From Prunella strophiata (lineage: Eukaryota; Chordata; Aves; Passeriformes; Prunellidae), in contig JAZBQD010000019.1 of NCBI GenBank assembly GCA_036583965.1, positions 2,595,006-2,659,005 on the forward strand: 64,000 bases of DNA, in the 5' to 3' direction. Shown here one piece after another: positions 53,757-64,000 of this stretch. A program made the position numbers and the translations under genes. Positions within the stretch are counted from its first letter, which is position 1. Every line of letters begins with the position of its first letter. The notes beneath the pieces are model-generated. The model saw only the letters and a list, made by a program, of their open reading frames with translations, had not been told where the DNA came from and did no database searches.

Positions 53757-53766
53757 CCTTTTATGG
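53757..53766. promoter_or_regulatory. Consensus CArG box (SRF site)
   Basis: CCTTTTATGG exactly matches CC(A/T)6GG, the serum response factor site. It lies 295 bp upstream of the FERMT2 start codon, inside the CpG island. SRF with MRTF drives many adhesion and actin genes; regulation of this gene by it is inferred. Confidence 0.6.
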
Positions 53767-53839
53767 AAGCGAAGGACGGAGCAAATGGGGGCCGCTCCAA
53801 CATCCGGGAATCGCCGGGGGGCGGCCCGGCCGGGATCGG

Positions 53840-54375
53840 TCCGGCCCGGCTTGGGATCGGCCCGGTTCGGCCCGGCCGTGCCCGTCTCTGCTCAGCCCAG
53901 CTCGGCTCTGCCTGGTTCATCCCGGTTCGGCTCATCCCGGCTGGGCTCTGCCCATCCCGCCTCGGCCCGGTTTATCCCAGCTCGGTTTATCCCGGCTTGG
54001 CTCTGCCCAGCCCGGCCTGCCTCATACCGGCTCAACAGAGCTCGGCTCATCCCGGTTCAGCTCTGCCTGATGGGCTCTGCCCATCCCGGCTCGGATCCGT
54101 TTATCCTAGCTCGGTTTATCCCGGCTTGGCTCTGCCCAGCCCAGCCTGGTTTATCCCGGCTCAACACAGCTCGGCTCAGCCCAGCTCGGCTCATCCCGGT
54201 TCAGCTCTGTTTGATTCTTCCCGGTTCAGCTTATCCCAGCTGGGCTCTGCCCGTCCCGGCTCAGCCCAGTTCATCCCAGCTCGGTTTATCCCAGCTTGGC
54301 TCTGCCCAGCCCAGCCCAGCTCAGCTTATTCCCAGTTTATCTCATCCCGGCCTGGCTATGCCCGGCTTTGCTCAG
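53840..54375. repeat. Degenerate pentamer array upstream of the promoter
   Basis: Imperfect 5-bp periodicity built from CTCGG, CCCGG, CTCAT and CCCAG words, with longer blocks such as CTCGGTTTATCCC recurring at 53981, 54110 and 54280. It keeps all plus frames open (Ser/Ala/Pro/Leu-rich translations), which is not evidence of coding. Confidence 0.8.
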
Positions 54376-55004
54376 CCCTGCCCGCCTCAGCTCGTGGCCG
54401 CTGGTCCCAGGACATCCAGAGTGGGAAATTCGGGAGCCAGCCCAGGAGAGCATCCATTAGGACTGGCAGAACCTTGGCATCCCAAACAGGCGTGAGTTCC
54501 ACGGCAGCCGTGCCCACTCCACACCCTTTGGGGTGTTTTTTAGCACTGCCCCCAAATTCATAGGAAAAATCCTTCCCGTTCAGCAAAACCCTACCTTGGC
54601 ATAGTAGCCCGTGCCCCCGTTGAGGCTGGGAGATGGGCTGGTTCCCTCCATCCTCATAATCTGTGTGAAGATGGGAAATGGGAACTGTCTTTAAATAAAA
54701 GGGTCTGAACCGGCACAAATGGAGGAAAAAAAAAATATTATCCGCTTCCTGTAGCTCCTCCACCCAGTGATACACACATCCCGCCGAGCAGCCGCGCTTC
54801 CTGCAAATCCAGCTCGCGGAAGGGGCTGTGCTTTGAGGTGCAGCGCTGGGGATGAATCCTGCCCCGTGCCAGGTGATGGGAAGTCACATCCCAGCAAAGC
54901 TGTGCCCGCCCTGGCAACCTCGGGGATGGCTCTGCCAGCCAGCCCAGCTCTGCCTCCATGAGCACCATTCCCACATTCCCGGTGAATGGCAGTGGGAGCT
55001 TTAG

Positions 55005-55108
55005 GACATGGCATGGTTTGGGTTGGAAGGGACCTTAAAGACCATCTGGTTCCAGCCCCCTGCCATGGGACAACTTCCACTAGACCAGGTTGCTTTGGCA
55101 CCATACAG
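55005..55108 (-). mobile_element. CR1 3' fragment
   Basis: GGCATGGTTTGGGTTGGAAG to CCACTAGACCAGGTTGCTTT, ~1.5 kb upstream of the FERMT2 start. Confidence 0.85.
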
Positions 55109-56614
55109 GCAACGAAACCTCATAACAGGGTGGTAAAATTTTTCAAATTTTCACTTTGCCGTTATAATGGAGATATTTATAAAGGCTGTTCCTCTGCTTT
55201 AATACCTAATATACCTTTAATACCTTTAATACTAATAAAACCTTTCCTGAGGTCGCTCTGGGCACACTCAGCCAGGTTTTATCCAAGGCTTTTTGCTAAC
55301 GTGGCTGATGCTGCCAGAGGTGAATTGGGTGACCTGCAGCAGGTGACCTCCCCCTCAAACCCTCCTGGGGCCTCAGTCCCTGCTCAGAGGAGCCCCCATT
55401 CCATCCCCCAAATGTGGGAGCTGCAGATGTGATTTCGAGGGTGACTCTGGAGCGCAGGCAAAAGCCGGTCTGCAACAACAAAGCTTTCCCAGATGGTATC
55501 TCCGTGTTCCTCCAGCCTCAAACAATAGGGCAATAAATAGAAAGGGTTACTCTCGGCCCGGCGTGTTGGACGAGGTTCCCAGCTGATGCAATTGGATACG
55601 GCCCCGCCGAGCTGGTAACCTTTCAGTGCAGCTGGCTGCACGCTGAGGAGAGCAGGCTCCTTCTGCTCCTAAACCTGCTGGCAGAGTTTCCCTTTCCCTG
55701 AGGAAGCCCCTCTCCCTGCCCTCTCCATCCCAGGGGATCCTTCCCTGCGCGGAGGGAGAGGCTCCCTGAGCTGCGGAGAGGCAAAGCAAGGTCAAAAATG
55801 CACCGGCGCAGCTCTTGCGTCAGAGCCAGCCAAGCATCCCCAGGGCTCTTCCCACTGTTTGCAACAAGTCCTCGCTCCCTACGAGCAGCAATGCCAAATA
55901 AGGTGCCGAAATGCATGGCTGCTTCCATCGGGGTTGGGATGAGACCTACCAGACCTGCCCGTGCCACAGCTCCCAGCCCATCTGCTCCTTCCTCGTGGGG
56001 ACCAGGACACTTTTCCAGTATCCAGTGACATCCTTGGGAAAACAGAGGTGAAGCTGAGTGACGATTTCCCAGTCCCCAGTTTGTTTTGTCACCGTTTTTT
56101 TTAGCTCGTGACCTCTGTTTTGGTTTTTAAAGTGTTATGGGCAGTTGTTGGAGGCAGCTGGCGTTCCTGCTTGGCTGCTCCAGGCAAGCCGGTCAGACTG
56201 GCTCTTCCCAGGGTGACCAGCCATGGAACTCTGTGCTCGGTGCCTTTGCTGGGTGGCTGGAGCTGGGAAAGCCACAGGACTGAGTGCCTGGCCTGTCTCC
56301 ATCCACAGAGACACAGAAATTCCCCAAATCTCTGTGTAAAAAAAGGGCTCTGTTTCCTCAAATGCTCATCTGACCTGGTGGTGAGCAGGCTCCTGTCACC
56401 TCTCTGCTTCACCTGGGTTTTGATATTCCATGTCTACAGCTTCTTTCTTATGAAGTTTCAGGCAAATAAAAACCAACCAAAAAGGAGAAATGCAGATGCT
56501 TGTTACTCCCTCCACTTTTTGTGTCTCCAACACTTCCCAGCCCATATTCTCCCTTCCAAGCCATTGCCACTGGTACCACTGTTCACGTGGGGTTTGCAAG
56601 CTCTTTACTTCACA

Positions 56615-56708
56615 AAATCATGGAATCACAGAATAGTTTGGGTTGGAAGAGACCTTAAAGACCATCTCACTCCAACCTCCACCTCTTCATCCCCTTCCGC
56701 CTCCAGGC
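56615..56708 (-). mobile_element. CR1 3' terminal fragment
   Basis: ATCATGGAATCACAGAATAG then TTTGGGTTGGAAGAGACCTT. Confidence 0.82.
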
Positions 56709-57079
56709 GTCTTTTGGACCCAGCCAAGGCTCCCTTTTCACAAATGACCATTTCCCAGCAGGGACAAGGTCATGCTCCTGGCAAAGGAAACATGCTGGGT
56801 AACTCTGCTTCCTTGTTTATTCCTGGCCACATTCGCTCTTCCCTGATTTTGTCATTTCAGAAGCATCCACATGACGTGGATTTCTTCTGTTTCTCTGGAT
56901 GTGAAGGCAGAGCAATGACTCTGTCATGGCCATGTTTCCTAGAAATGCCACCACCTGGGTGGTGCATGGAGTTAAGCCAGTATTCCCATCATGAAAGGAT
57001 GAAGGATATTTGTGATGAGGATCTTAGAGAGGCACAGGAGATGGGGAGGTTTAGTCTTTCTGGGTTGTGATTGTGGTTT

Positions 57080-57292
57080 GGTCACTCCAAGCCCTGTCCA
57101 GCCTGGCCTTGGACACTTCCAGGGTTCCAGGGGCAGCCACAGCTTCTCTGGGCACCCTGTGCCAGGGCCTGCCCACCCTCCCAGCCAGGAATTCCTCCCC
57201 AGTCTCCCATCCATCCCTGCCCTCTGGCAGTGGGAAGCCATTCCCTGTGTCCTGTCCTCTCCATCCCTTGTCCATGTCCCTTTTCTGATGGC
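57080..57292 (-). mobile_element. CR1 internal fragment
   Basis: TCACTCCAAGCCCTGTCCAG through TCTCCATCCCTTGTCCATGT. Confidence 0.85.
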
Positions 57293-57371
57293 CAAAGCCC
57301 CATGGGATGAAGCCAGGGACCAAGATTCAACACTGTCACAACCATCCAGCCTGGTCCTTCATGCCCAAAGG

Positions 57372-57540
57372 TTACAGAATCATAGAACAGAATCCTGGAA
57401 TGGTTTGGGTTAGAAGGGAGCTTAAAAATAATCTCTATGTCCCCTGCCATGGGCAGGGACACCTTCCATAGACCAGGTCACTCCAAGCCCTGTCCATCCT
57501 GGCCTGGAACACTTCCAGGGCATCCACAGTTTCCCCTGGC
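57372..57540 (-). mobile_element. CR1 3' fragment
   Basis: CAGAATCATAGAACAGAATCC microrepeats, then GGTTTGGGTTAGAAGGGAGC. Confidence 0.88.
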
Positions 57541-59468
57541 AGCATCTGGAATAAATCCTAGGCTGCAAGAGATAGCTAAGCTGAGATAAGAGGCACGAAG
57601 CTGGATTGAGGTTCCTCCTCCTTGGCAAGTCAAGCTGAGGTTTTCGAGGCCCTACAGCTACAAATTCCCCTCTCATTTTCCTGCCTCTAGTTCCTGAAAT
57701 CAGCCACGGTGCACTGGAGCCTGCCAGGCTTGTGCTGCAGGACAAACCTCCCTGCAGGGCTCTTCTCTGTCCCCTCTTCACCTTCTCTCCAGGTATTTGG
57801 GTCAATTAAGCTCTCAAAGCCTCAGGCTGGGAGGTTTTCTCTTTGTAACACAGCACTCTGCTGGTTCTCTGGCTGGGCCTGTGACAGCCACTGGTTTCCT
57901 GCTGACATTAATTCCTGTGCTGTCATTTATCTTTTAGCATTTTTCTGTGTCCTCCTGATGTTTCCAGCTGCCAGGAGTGACCTCCACTGAGTGTGACTTG
58001 TTTTGGCCCAACAGTGCCCCAGATAATTTTCTGGCTGGCTGTCCCCAGTGTCAGGAGTGTCCTTGAATTTTGTGTCCTTCTGGAAGGGCTGGCAGGTTCT
58101 AGAGCATCCTAAAAACATCACTTGGAGCCAAAGGGAGTTGTTAGCTGAACACTTGAACCCATGTGATGGAGAATTTGGATAAATCCCAGGTAAATTCTCC
58201 TAAAAGCTGATTCATGCCCAGGGCTGCAAAATATCCCTGCACCTTCCAGCACCTTCCAGCCTGGTGCCTGAGTGTCTCCCAAGAGCCATGCCCAGGAATC
58301 CTTCCCACTGCTGAGCTTCCTCTGCATCACCTGTGCCTGACTGGTGGTTTTGGGATCACTCATCATCCTCAGCTTATGGTAACTGCTGCACAGGGATGCA
58401 GGATTTGTCCCTCTCAGGTGCTGCTGTCCACATCCATCTTTCAGACATCTCCAGAACCCTCAGGGATGTTGGACCATCTCCTCCATCCAGCCCAAAGGCT
58501 CAAACATCTCCCACACCCCCTCTTCTCCCACAATGTGCAACATATTAAACCACTTTCTATTGTCCATCAGATTTTTTGAGCCTTTGCCACTCCCATTCTG
58601 GCTTTTCTCCACCTCCAGAAGGCCTCCTATTCTTCTGCCTTTACAAATACCAACTCCAGGCTGGAAGGCTGGATTTCTCCCATGGAGCTGGGGCTCAAAG
58701 AAAATCCAAATGTCAGGCAACACTCAATCACCATCCCTGGGGCTGGTGACTCTGAGGTGTCAGAAGTTAACACCCTGAATCATTTATTCACTGTTAGTCA
58801 GCAAGAAGAAGCACCAAAAATCCCAAATAATTCATCTGATGGATCTGACATTTCTCTGGCCAGAGAGTGGGAAACATCTATTTGGGAATACTTTACTGGA
58901 GGGGAAAAAAAAAAATCCCCAAATTCCACCATCAATTATTCACAGCTGCTCTTCAGGCCCTTCTGGGGGAAACCACTTGGTGGGAAGTGGAGCTGTGAGA
59001 ACTCACCCTGTGCTGGCACCCTGCAGGTCTCCCAGGTGGTGAAGGAGGGGAGGACAAGTGTCCCCAGCAGCCTGTGTGACTGCAGAGGGGCAGCCCCACA
59101 CCCGAGGGCTGCAGCACCAGCCCAGCCCTGGCTCATCCCGTTATCTCCCCTGCCCCAGCTCTTCCCTCCCCAACGGCTCGGGAAATTGGCTCCCAGCCCA
59201 TCAGTTTTCCCTCTCTGAGGGGGAGGTGAAGCTGCTCTGACAGGCTTTTTTAGGGAGCTGAGGCCTGGGGCATCCCTGAGACACGCTGGACAACTCCCAC
59301 TCTGTGGATGTGCTCTGGTGTTGCTCTGGAGCTTGGCAAAAATCCCCAAATTGTGGAGTGGAGAAGGAAATCCAGTCCTGGGGATGGGGCTGGCCAGCAG
59401 TGCTCAAGGGGTGTGAGGATGGGGATGGATTTTCCTACTGTGGAACCCCCAGAAGGCCCAGCCTGGGC

Positions 59469-59665
59469 CACCCATCCCCTCTGGATGGCACTGGGATGCT
59501 CCATGCTGGCTGCCTGGGCCACCCATCCCCTCTGGATGGCACTGGGGTGTTCCATGCTGACTGCCTAAGTCACCCATCCCCTCTGGATGGCACTGGGATG
59601 CTCCATGCTGACTGCCTGCTCACCCATCCCCTCTGGATGGCACTGGGATGCTCCATGCTGACTCC
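59469..59665. repeat. 51-bp tandem repeat, 4 copies
   Basis: CACCCATCCCCTCTGGATGG starts units at 59469, 59520, 59571 and 59621 (periods 51, 51, 50). The multiple-of-three length leaves an open frame by chance. Confidence 0.9.
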
Positions 59666-60149
59666 ACCACCAACCCACTTGGTTCCAGAGTCCTGTCCCC
59701 ACCCCACAGCCCCCCAAAAACGCTCTGAGGTGAATTTATTCTTCATCCCCATGACCAGGGCTATGACAGCAGCAGCTCAGGGAGGGAAATGGGAACACCC
59801 AGATGGGAACACACTTGTGGACCAATTATCCCCCAAAATCCCACACCTCCCTTTCATGTGGCACCCTGAGAAGGACCCATGTGGCCTCGAGCTCCCTGAG
59901 GATGGGGTTCACTGCCCCCAAGCCCAGCCAGAAGGAAGGAGAGGCTGGCAGCAGAACCCCCACCTCTTGCTCCCATTGCCTGATCCCAGAAACATCCAAA
60001 CCCTCTGGAATAAAGGGCTTGAAGCAAGGGAGCTCTCCAAGGCTGCAAAGCTCCCCCTGAGTAGAGCAGCAGCCCCATAAATCACAAACCTGTCCTATAA
60101 ATCACACCCTCGGGATCAATCCCAGCCCTGCTGCGGGAAGCTGCGAGGC

Positions 60150-60210
60150 TGGAGGAGGAGGAGGAGGAGAGGAGGAGGAGAAAAGAGGAGGAGGAGGAGA
60201 GGAGGAGGAG
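60150..60210. repeat. (GGA)n purine tract
   Basis: GGAGGA runs interrupted by GAGA and AAAA. On minus it would read Ser/Leu-rich, which is not coding evidence. Confidence 0.9.
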
Positions 60211-60554
60211 GCACCAAGGACGGAGCTGCTGGGCTTTGGCTGCCTTTGCTCTTGTGCTGCCAGAGACTGAAAAGCACCGAAGGAGAGTTTTTATCGATTC
60301 CCACGTCAGAGCTCTGGGAGAGCTGCCTGATAACAGCTCCCTGAGCAAAGCACCGACACCACGGGGCTCTGTGGGGTGTTTGGGGACACTGCCCTGATGG
60401 AGAAGGACACTTTCACCCTGTGTGAGGCACCCAGATTTGCCCCAGACCCCAAGTCACAGGTCCAGGGGGAGCGACTCAGCATCGTCATCATCCCCTACAA
60501 CTTTTTCAGCCCCCCAAAATCTCTGCTGTCTTGTTTTTAACCAAACCCAAAGAT

Positions 60555-60642
60555 ATCTGCCCATAGCAGGGGGGTTGCACCGAGATGATCTTCAAGGTCC
60601 CTCCAGCCCAAGCCATTCTGGGATTTTGGGGTTCTATATCCT
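60555..60642 (+). mobile_element. CR1 3' terminal fragment
   Basis: CTGCCCATAGCAGGGGGGTT to AGCCATTCTGGGATTTTGGG. Confidence 0.8.
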
Positions 60643-61619
60643 GGCTCTTCTTGCTGTGTTGGTGGTGTGTGTGAGCACAGGTCACCCAAATTCCCTGATC
60701 ATTCATCATTCCCTGATCATATCCCATAATGAATGGCTGCAGCCAAGGGAATCACAGCAGTTTTCTCCCCATTTTCCAGATGGAGAAGTCCAGGCTGGAC
60801 ACATGGCAGTGACTTACAACCCCTGAGGATGCAGATCCTGACTGCAGCAGGGATCACTCTGCCCAGGATGGCTGGGGTGGAAAAGCAGCACTGGTTAAAA
60901 AATAACCCCAGATTACTTCCTTTTGAAGGGGAATTAATACTGGGAGGCTGCAGGGAAACAGGAGGGTTGTGTCCTGATGGACACCAAGCTCAGATTTCCT
61001 GGTCACATCCACCATGGATTGCTGCAGCTCTCAGAGAGCTGTTCTGAGCTGAAAAAAAGGGATTTAGGGAACACAATCAGAAAAATCCATCTATTGAAGG
61101 GCTTGACAGCTTTTGCCCCTCAGACACCTGAGATGCCCTGAGAAGCTGCAGCACATTTGGGAACCTGTTGTTCTGGGGGAAGGGGGAGATGGATGGTGCC
61201 CAGACAGCTGCATGGCTTTGTGCTTTTGCAGCTCCAGCCTTCCCCGGAAAGATCGGATGTGAGCGGGATGGTAATGCAGTTAGAGCTGGAAAAATAGAGA
61301 CAGAGCAGGGCACAGGGCTTTAACAAGGTCAGTGTTATTGAATCAGCTGGGTGGGATGAACTTTGAGCAGAGAGCTCTGAAATGATCAGCAGCTCCCCTA
61401 GGAAAGGGAGGTGGGCTCCCAGCTGGCTGGGAATGGGCAGTGGTGTTGGGAATCTCCCAATCCCATGAAATGGAGGTGATTTGGGAGCACACATGGCAGC
61501 TGCAGCCAAGGGTCCTGGGGTGCTCCTGGTGCAGCCCCACATTCCCTGCACAGCAAGGGTCAGGTGGGCTCATGGAGGGCCCCACTGAGGACCCCCAGTC
61601 CCAGCTCCTCAGCAGATCC

Positions 61620-61900
61620 TGGTGGGACAGGAGAGTGACCAGTGAGGAAGGGCTGAAAGAATTCAGGCTGTTTACCCTAGAGAAAGAAAGAATGATGATA
61701 ACATCTTCAGGTAGATAAAAGAAGGTTTGTCTAGGGAGGGAGGGATGGAAGAGGCAGGAAATGCCCTGTTCTGCCTTTCCACAAGGGATGGGCAAAAAAC
61801 AATGGAGAAATCACCTGGGGAAGGACTCAGACTGGCCCTTCAGGGAGGCTGTTCAGATGTGAGGGAGTAAAGGAGTCACCCCACCATCAGAGGGTTTTAA
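61620..61900 (+). mobile_element. Possible old retroelement remnant
   Basis: GAATTCAGGCTGTTTACCCT and AGAGAAAGAAAGAATG resemble the 5' part of old CR1 copies, and AAGGACTCAGACTGGCCCTT follows. Too diverged to be sure. Confidence 0.35.
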
Positions 61901-62057
61901 AAGCCAGAAAAAGGAGACCTGGGAGGTCGCTGTGCCCACTCTGTGCCAGGAGGGCTCTCCCACCTTCTCTGCCCAGAAAAACCTTCTGAAAGCTCATTGT
62001 TTGGACTGGAGGATGCTGGAGCTGCCACAGCTTCATTGCAGCTTTGTGTGGCAGCCC

Positions 62058-62135
62058 TGTCCATGGCAGCAGGGTTGGAACCAGGTGATCTTTAAGGTCC
62101 CTTCTAAACCATTCTGTGATTGTCTGCAAAGGCAG
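62058..62135 (+). mobile_element. CR1 3' terminal fragment
   Basis: GTCCATGGCAGCAGGGTTGG to AACCATTCTGTGATTGTC. Confidence 0.8.
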
Positions 62136-62699
62136 GTTGAAGTTAATGCCAAGCACAGCCTTGCAGGTAAATCTCAGCAGGAAGACTCCAACCCAGTCAC
62201 TGGGAGAGGAAAACTGCAGGAACCAGCTGGGGCTTGGAAAAGGGGGAAAAAGCCCCTCCAGCCAGGAAAGAAAATAACCTGCTGGATCGAGAGCTGCCTG
62301 TCAGTGATGGCTGTTTAAACATGGCAGAGAATCAGAGCGCTCGAGGAGCTGGATGTGTGTGCAGGAGGATGGGAGGTGGAGGTGCCTGCCAGTATTTTCT
62401 GGCAGGGCTGGCTTGGAAATATCCTTCAGCTCCTTAGATAGCAAGGCAGAGATTCCAGGCGGAGGAATGCGCTGCGAGACGCGGCCCTGAGCCGTGGGAG
62501 GGTGGGAGGAGAAGCCAAGGCCCATGGCAGCAGGATAGGAAACATCCTGGAGACAAGGAGAAAATCAGGTCAGTGCTCTGGAGTGGCTCAACAGGCCTTC
62601 AGGAAGCTCTTGGGAAGGGGAATGGCACAGAGGGGGGAGTTGGTTCAGGTGAGGTCACCGTGGGGTTGGGGCAGCCCCGCTCCAAACCACAGGGAGGTT

Positions 62700-62940
62700 T
62701 CACAAGGGGAGGTTTGGTTTAGATACTGGGGAGAAATTCTCAGCTGGGAGGGTGGGGATGCCCTGGCACAGGGTGCCCAGAGCAGCTGTGGCTGCCCCTG
62801 GATCCCTGGCAGTGCCCAAGGGCAGGTTGGACAGGGCTGGAGCAGCCTGGGATGGTGGAAGGTGTCCCTGCCATGGCAGGGGTGGAACAAGGATGGGCTT
62901 TGAGGTTCTTTCCAACTCAATCCATTCTGCAGTTCTCTGG
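62700..62940 (+). mobile_element. CR1 LINE 3' fragment
   Basis: GGTTTAGATACTGGGGAGAA to CCATTCTGCAGTTCTCTG; its 3' end faces the next copy. Confidence 0.9.
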
Positions 62941-62954
62941 TGGCAGAAATGGAA

Positions 62955-63205
62955 TTGTAGGATCCTGGGATGGTTTGTGTTGGAAGGGACCTTAAATCCC
63001 ATTTTGTTCCACACCTCTCATGGGTGACACCTTCCACTATCCCATGGTTGCTCCAAGCCATGTACCATCATGGCCTGGAACACTGCCAGGGATCCAGGGG
63101 CAGCCACAGCTGCTCTGGGCACTCTGCCCACCCTCCCAGCCAGGAATTCCTCCCCAATATCCCATCCATGCCTGCCCTCTGGCACTGTGGAACCCATCAC
63201 CCCTT
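62955..63205 (-). mobile_element. CR1 LINE 3' fragment
   Basis: GTAGGATCCTGGGATGGTTT to CATCCATGCCTGCCCTCTGG, tail to tail with the copy at 62700-62940. Confidence 0.9.
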
Positions 63206-64000
63206 GTCCCATCAGAATGAAGGTGGTTATTCCCCATGATGGATGCCATGGCTTCAGCTGGGATCTGCAAGTGAGGAACTGGGACAGGAACTGAAGGAAC
63301 AGGTGGGAAGTTCAGTGCCACCTTCTCAGGGATGGATGGGGGGCACTGGGTGGGTTTGGCATCCCAACCCAGGCCCCTGCTGCTCTCCCACCTTGGGATG
63401 TCAAGTGATGAACAGTCAGGGATTTTCACCTTGCTTGGCTCCCAGAGCTCTCTGCACCAAGCACTGGCTGCTTTAGGGAAACCCCATCCCCATCCAAGAA
63501 CCAAAATCCTGACACATTCAGATTTTTTTTATCTTAAAGGGAAAATCCATGAGGTTGTGCTGCCAGGGTGTTTTTTCCAAGCCTCTGGTGCCCTGTCCTT
63601 CCTTGCAGGGCTGTGGAGAAGCCAGGCTTTGCTTGTTTGGGACACTGGAGATGCTGCCAGCTGAGCAAGGATGGGTTATTCCAACATTTGTTCCTTGCAA
63701 GGAAACACCTCTGCCTCCTCCTCCTCCATCTCCCAAGTGATGACACAGGATGGTGACAGAGCCAGGACAAGAAAATCAGTGACAGCAGCACTGGAAAGAA
63801 TAAGGAAAAAAAAAAAAACCACAGTAAAAAACCCCAAAGTTCCATCAAATCACAATGGAAATGAGGCACAATGGAAATGAGGCAGTGGCTCTTGCAGGGT
63901 TCACTCCTGGATCTCCATGTGGAGGGCTGGTCATAAATGACCTGTCCTGTCTGGAAGGAGGCCCCAGTGGAAAGGTGGCACCTGCAGAACCCAAATCCTG

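Larger units (their letters stand above)
53280..53930 (-). promoter_or_regulatory. FERMT2: CpG-island promoter of FERMT2
   Basis: Very CpG-rich sequence covers the first coding exon and ~450 bp upstream of the ATG. It holds a GC box (GGGGCGGG at 53579-53586), a G-run cluster at 53677-53711 able to form a G-quadruplex, and a CArG box at 53757-53766. No convincing TATA box was seen. The transcription start is inferred to lie within roughly 53.48-53.75 kb and is not pinned down. Confidence 0.75.
54376..64000. other. Upstream flank of FERMT2
   Basis: Repeat-rich intergenic sequence (CR1, the 51-bp repeat and GGA tract). Open frames here are short, partly repeat-derived and resemble no protein I know. 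In mammals the next gene in this direction is DDHD1; no part of it was recognised. Confidence 0.6.

Noticed and set aside
53253..54563. 436-residue plus-strand open frame over the FERMT2 promoter
   Set aside because: It crosses antisense E2, the CpG island and the degenerate pentamer array. Openness comes from GC richness and 5-bp periodicity.
56108..57070. 320-residue plus-strand open frame upstream of FERMT2
   Set aside because: It contains an antisense CR1 3' end and has no recognisable domain.
60340..60540. Possible short exon near the GGA tract
   Set aside because: No consistent open frame with splice sites and no known protein similarity.

Overview
The window is nuclear DNA from a bird, most likely a passerine. 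It is dense with fragments of the CR1 LINE, whose 3' ends carry the avian ending (…TTCCAACCCAAACCATTC… followed by ATTCTRTG-like octamers). It also has GC-rich simple and minisatellite arrays typical of songbird introns. The 500-N gap at 38764-39263 marks it as a scaffold. No bacterial or viral gene organisation is present.

One protein gene is recognisable. It is FERMT2 (kindlin-2), a FERM-domain integrin co-activator, read on the minus strand from a CpG-island promoter near 53.5-53.9 kb to a 3'UTR ending near 1.16 kb. Thirteen conserved coding exons with consensus GT-AG splice sites were located at 53.4, 36.1, 18.2, 17.9, 17.4, 15.0, 13.3, 11.1, 9.6, 9.1, 6.2, 4.6 and 2.5 kb. A 33-nt in-frame microexon candidate lies at 18.8 kb. 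Exons are numbered E2-E15, with a non-coding E1 assumed as in mammals. E4 (about 46 residues, the lysine-rich part of the F1 loop) was expected between 18.8 and 36.0 kb and could not be found. Exons E7, E13 and E14 carry four single-base insertions in total. All four can be read as one extra A/T inside a CpG, which points to consensus errors rather than a dead gene.

Layout: 1-1160, downstream flank with CR1; 1160-2440, 3'UTR with two poly(A) signals and a long U-rich tract; 2.4-18.8 kb, compact 3' half of the gene; 18.8-36 kb, large intron with a 1.8-kb perfect 11-bp polypyrimidine array; 36.2-53.3 kb, first coding intron with the assembly gap, a perfect AAGGG array, a triplicated ~400-bp block, a CpG-rich patch and a 2.4-kb 52/26-bp minisatellite abutting the first coding exon; 53.3-53.9 kb, CpG island with a perfect CArG box; 53.8-54.4 kb, degenerate pentamer array; 54.4-64 kb, upstream flank with CR1 and a 51-bp repeat but no recognisable gene.

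The most interesting content is structural: five long tandem arrays inside one adhesion gene (several G-quadruplex- or triplex-prone in the transcript), an array that appears to have grown out of a CR1 3' end, the missing lysine-rich exon, the microexon candidate next to it, and the CpG-centred frameshifts. Comparisons with human kindlin-2 rest on recalled family knowledge, not on a search.
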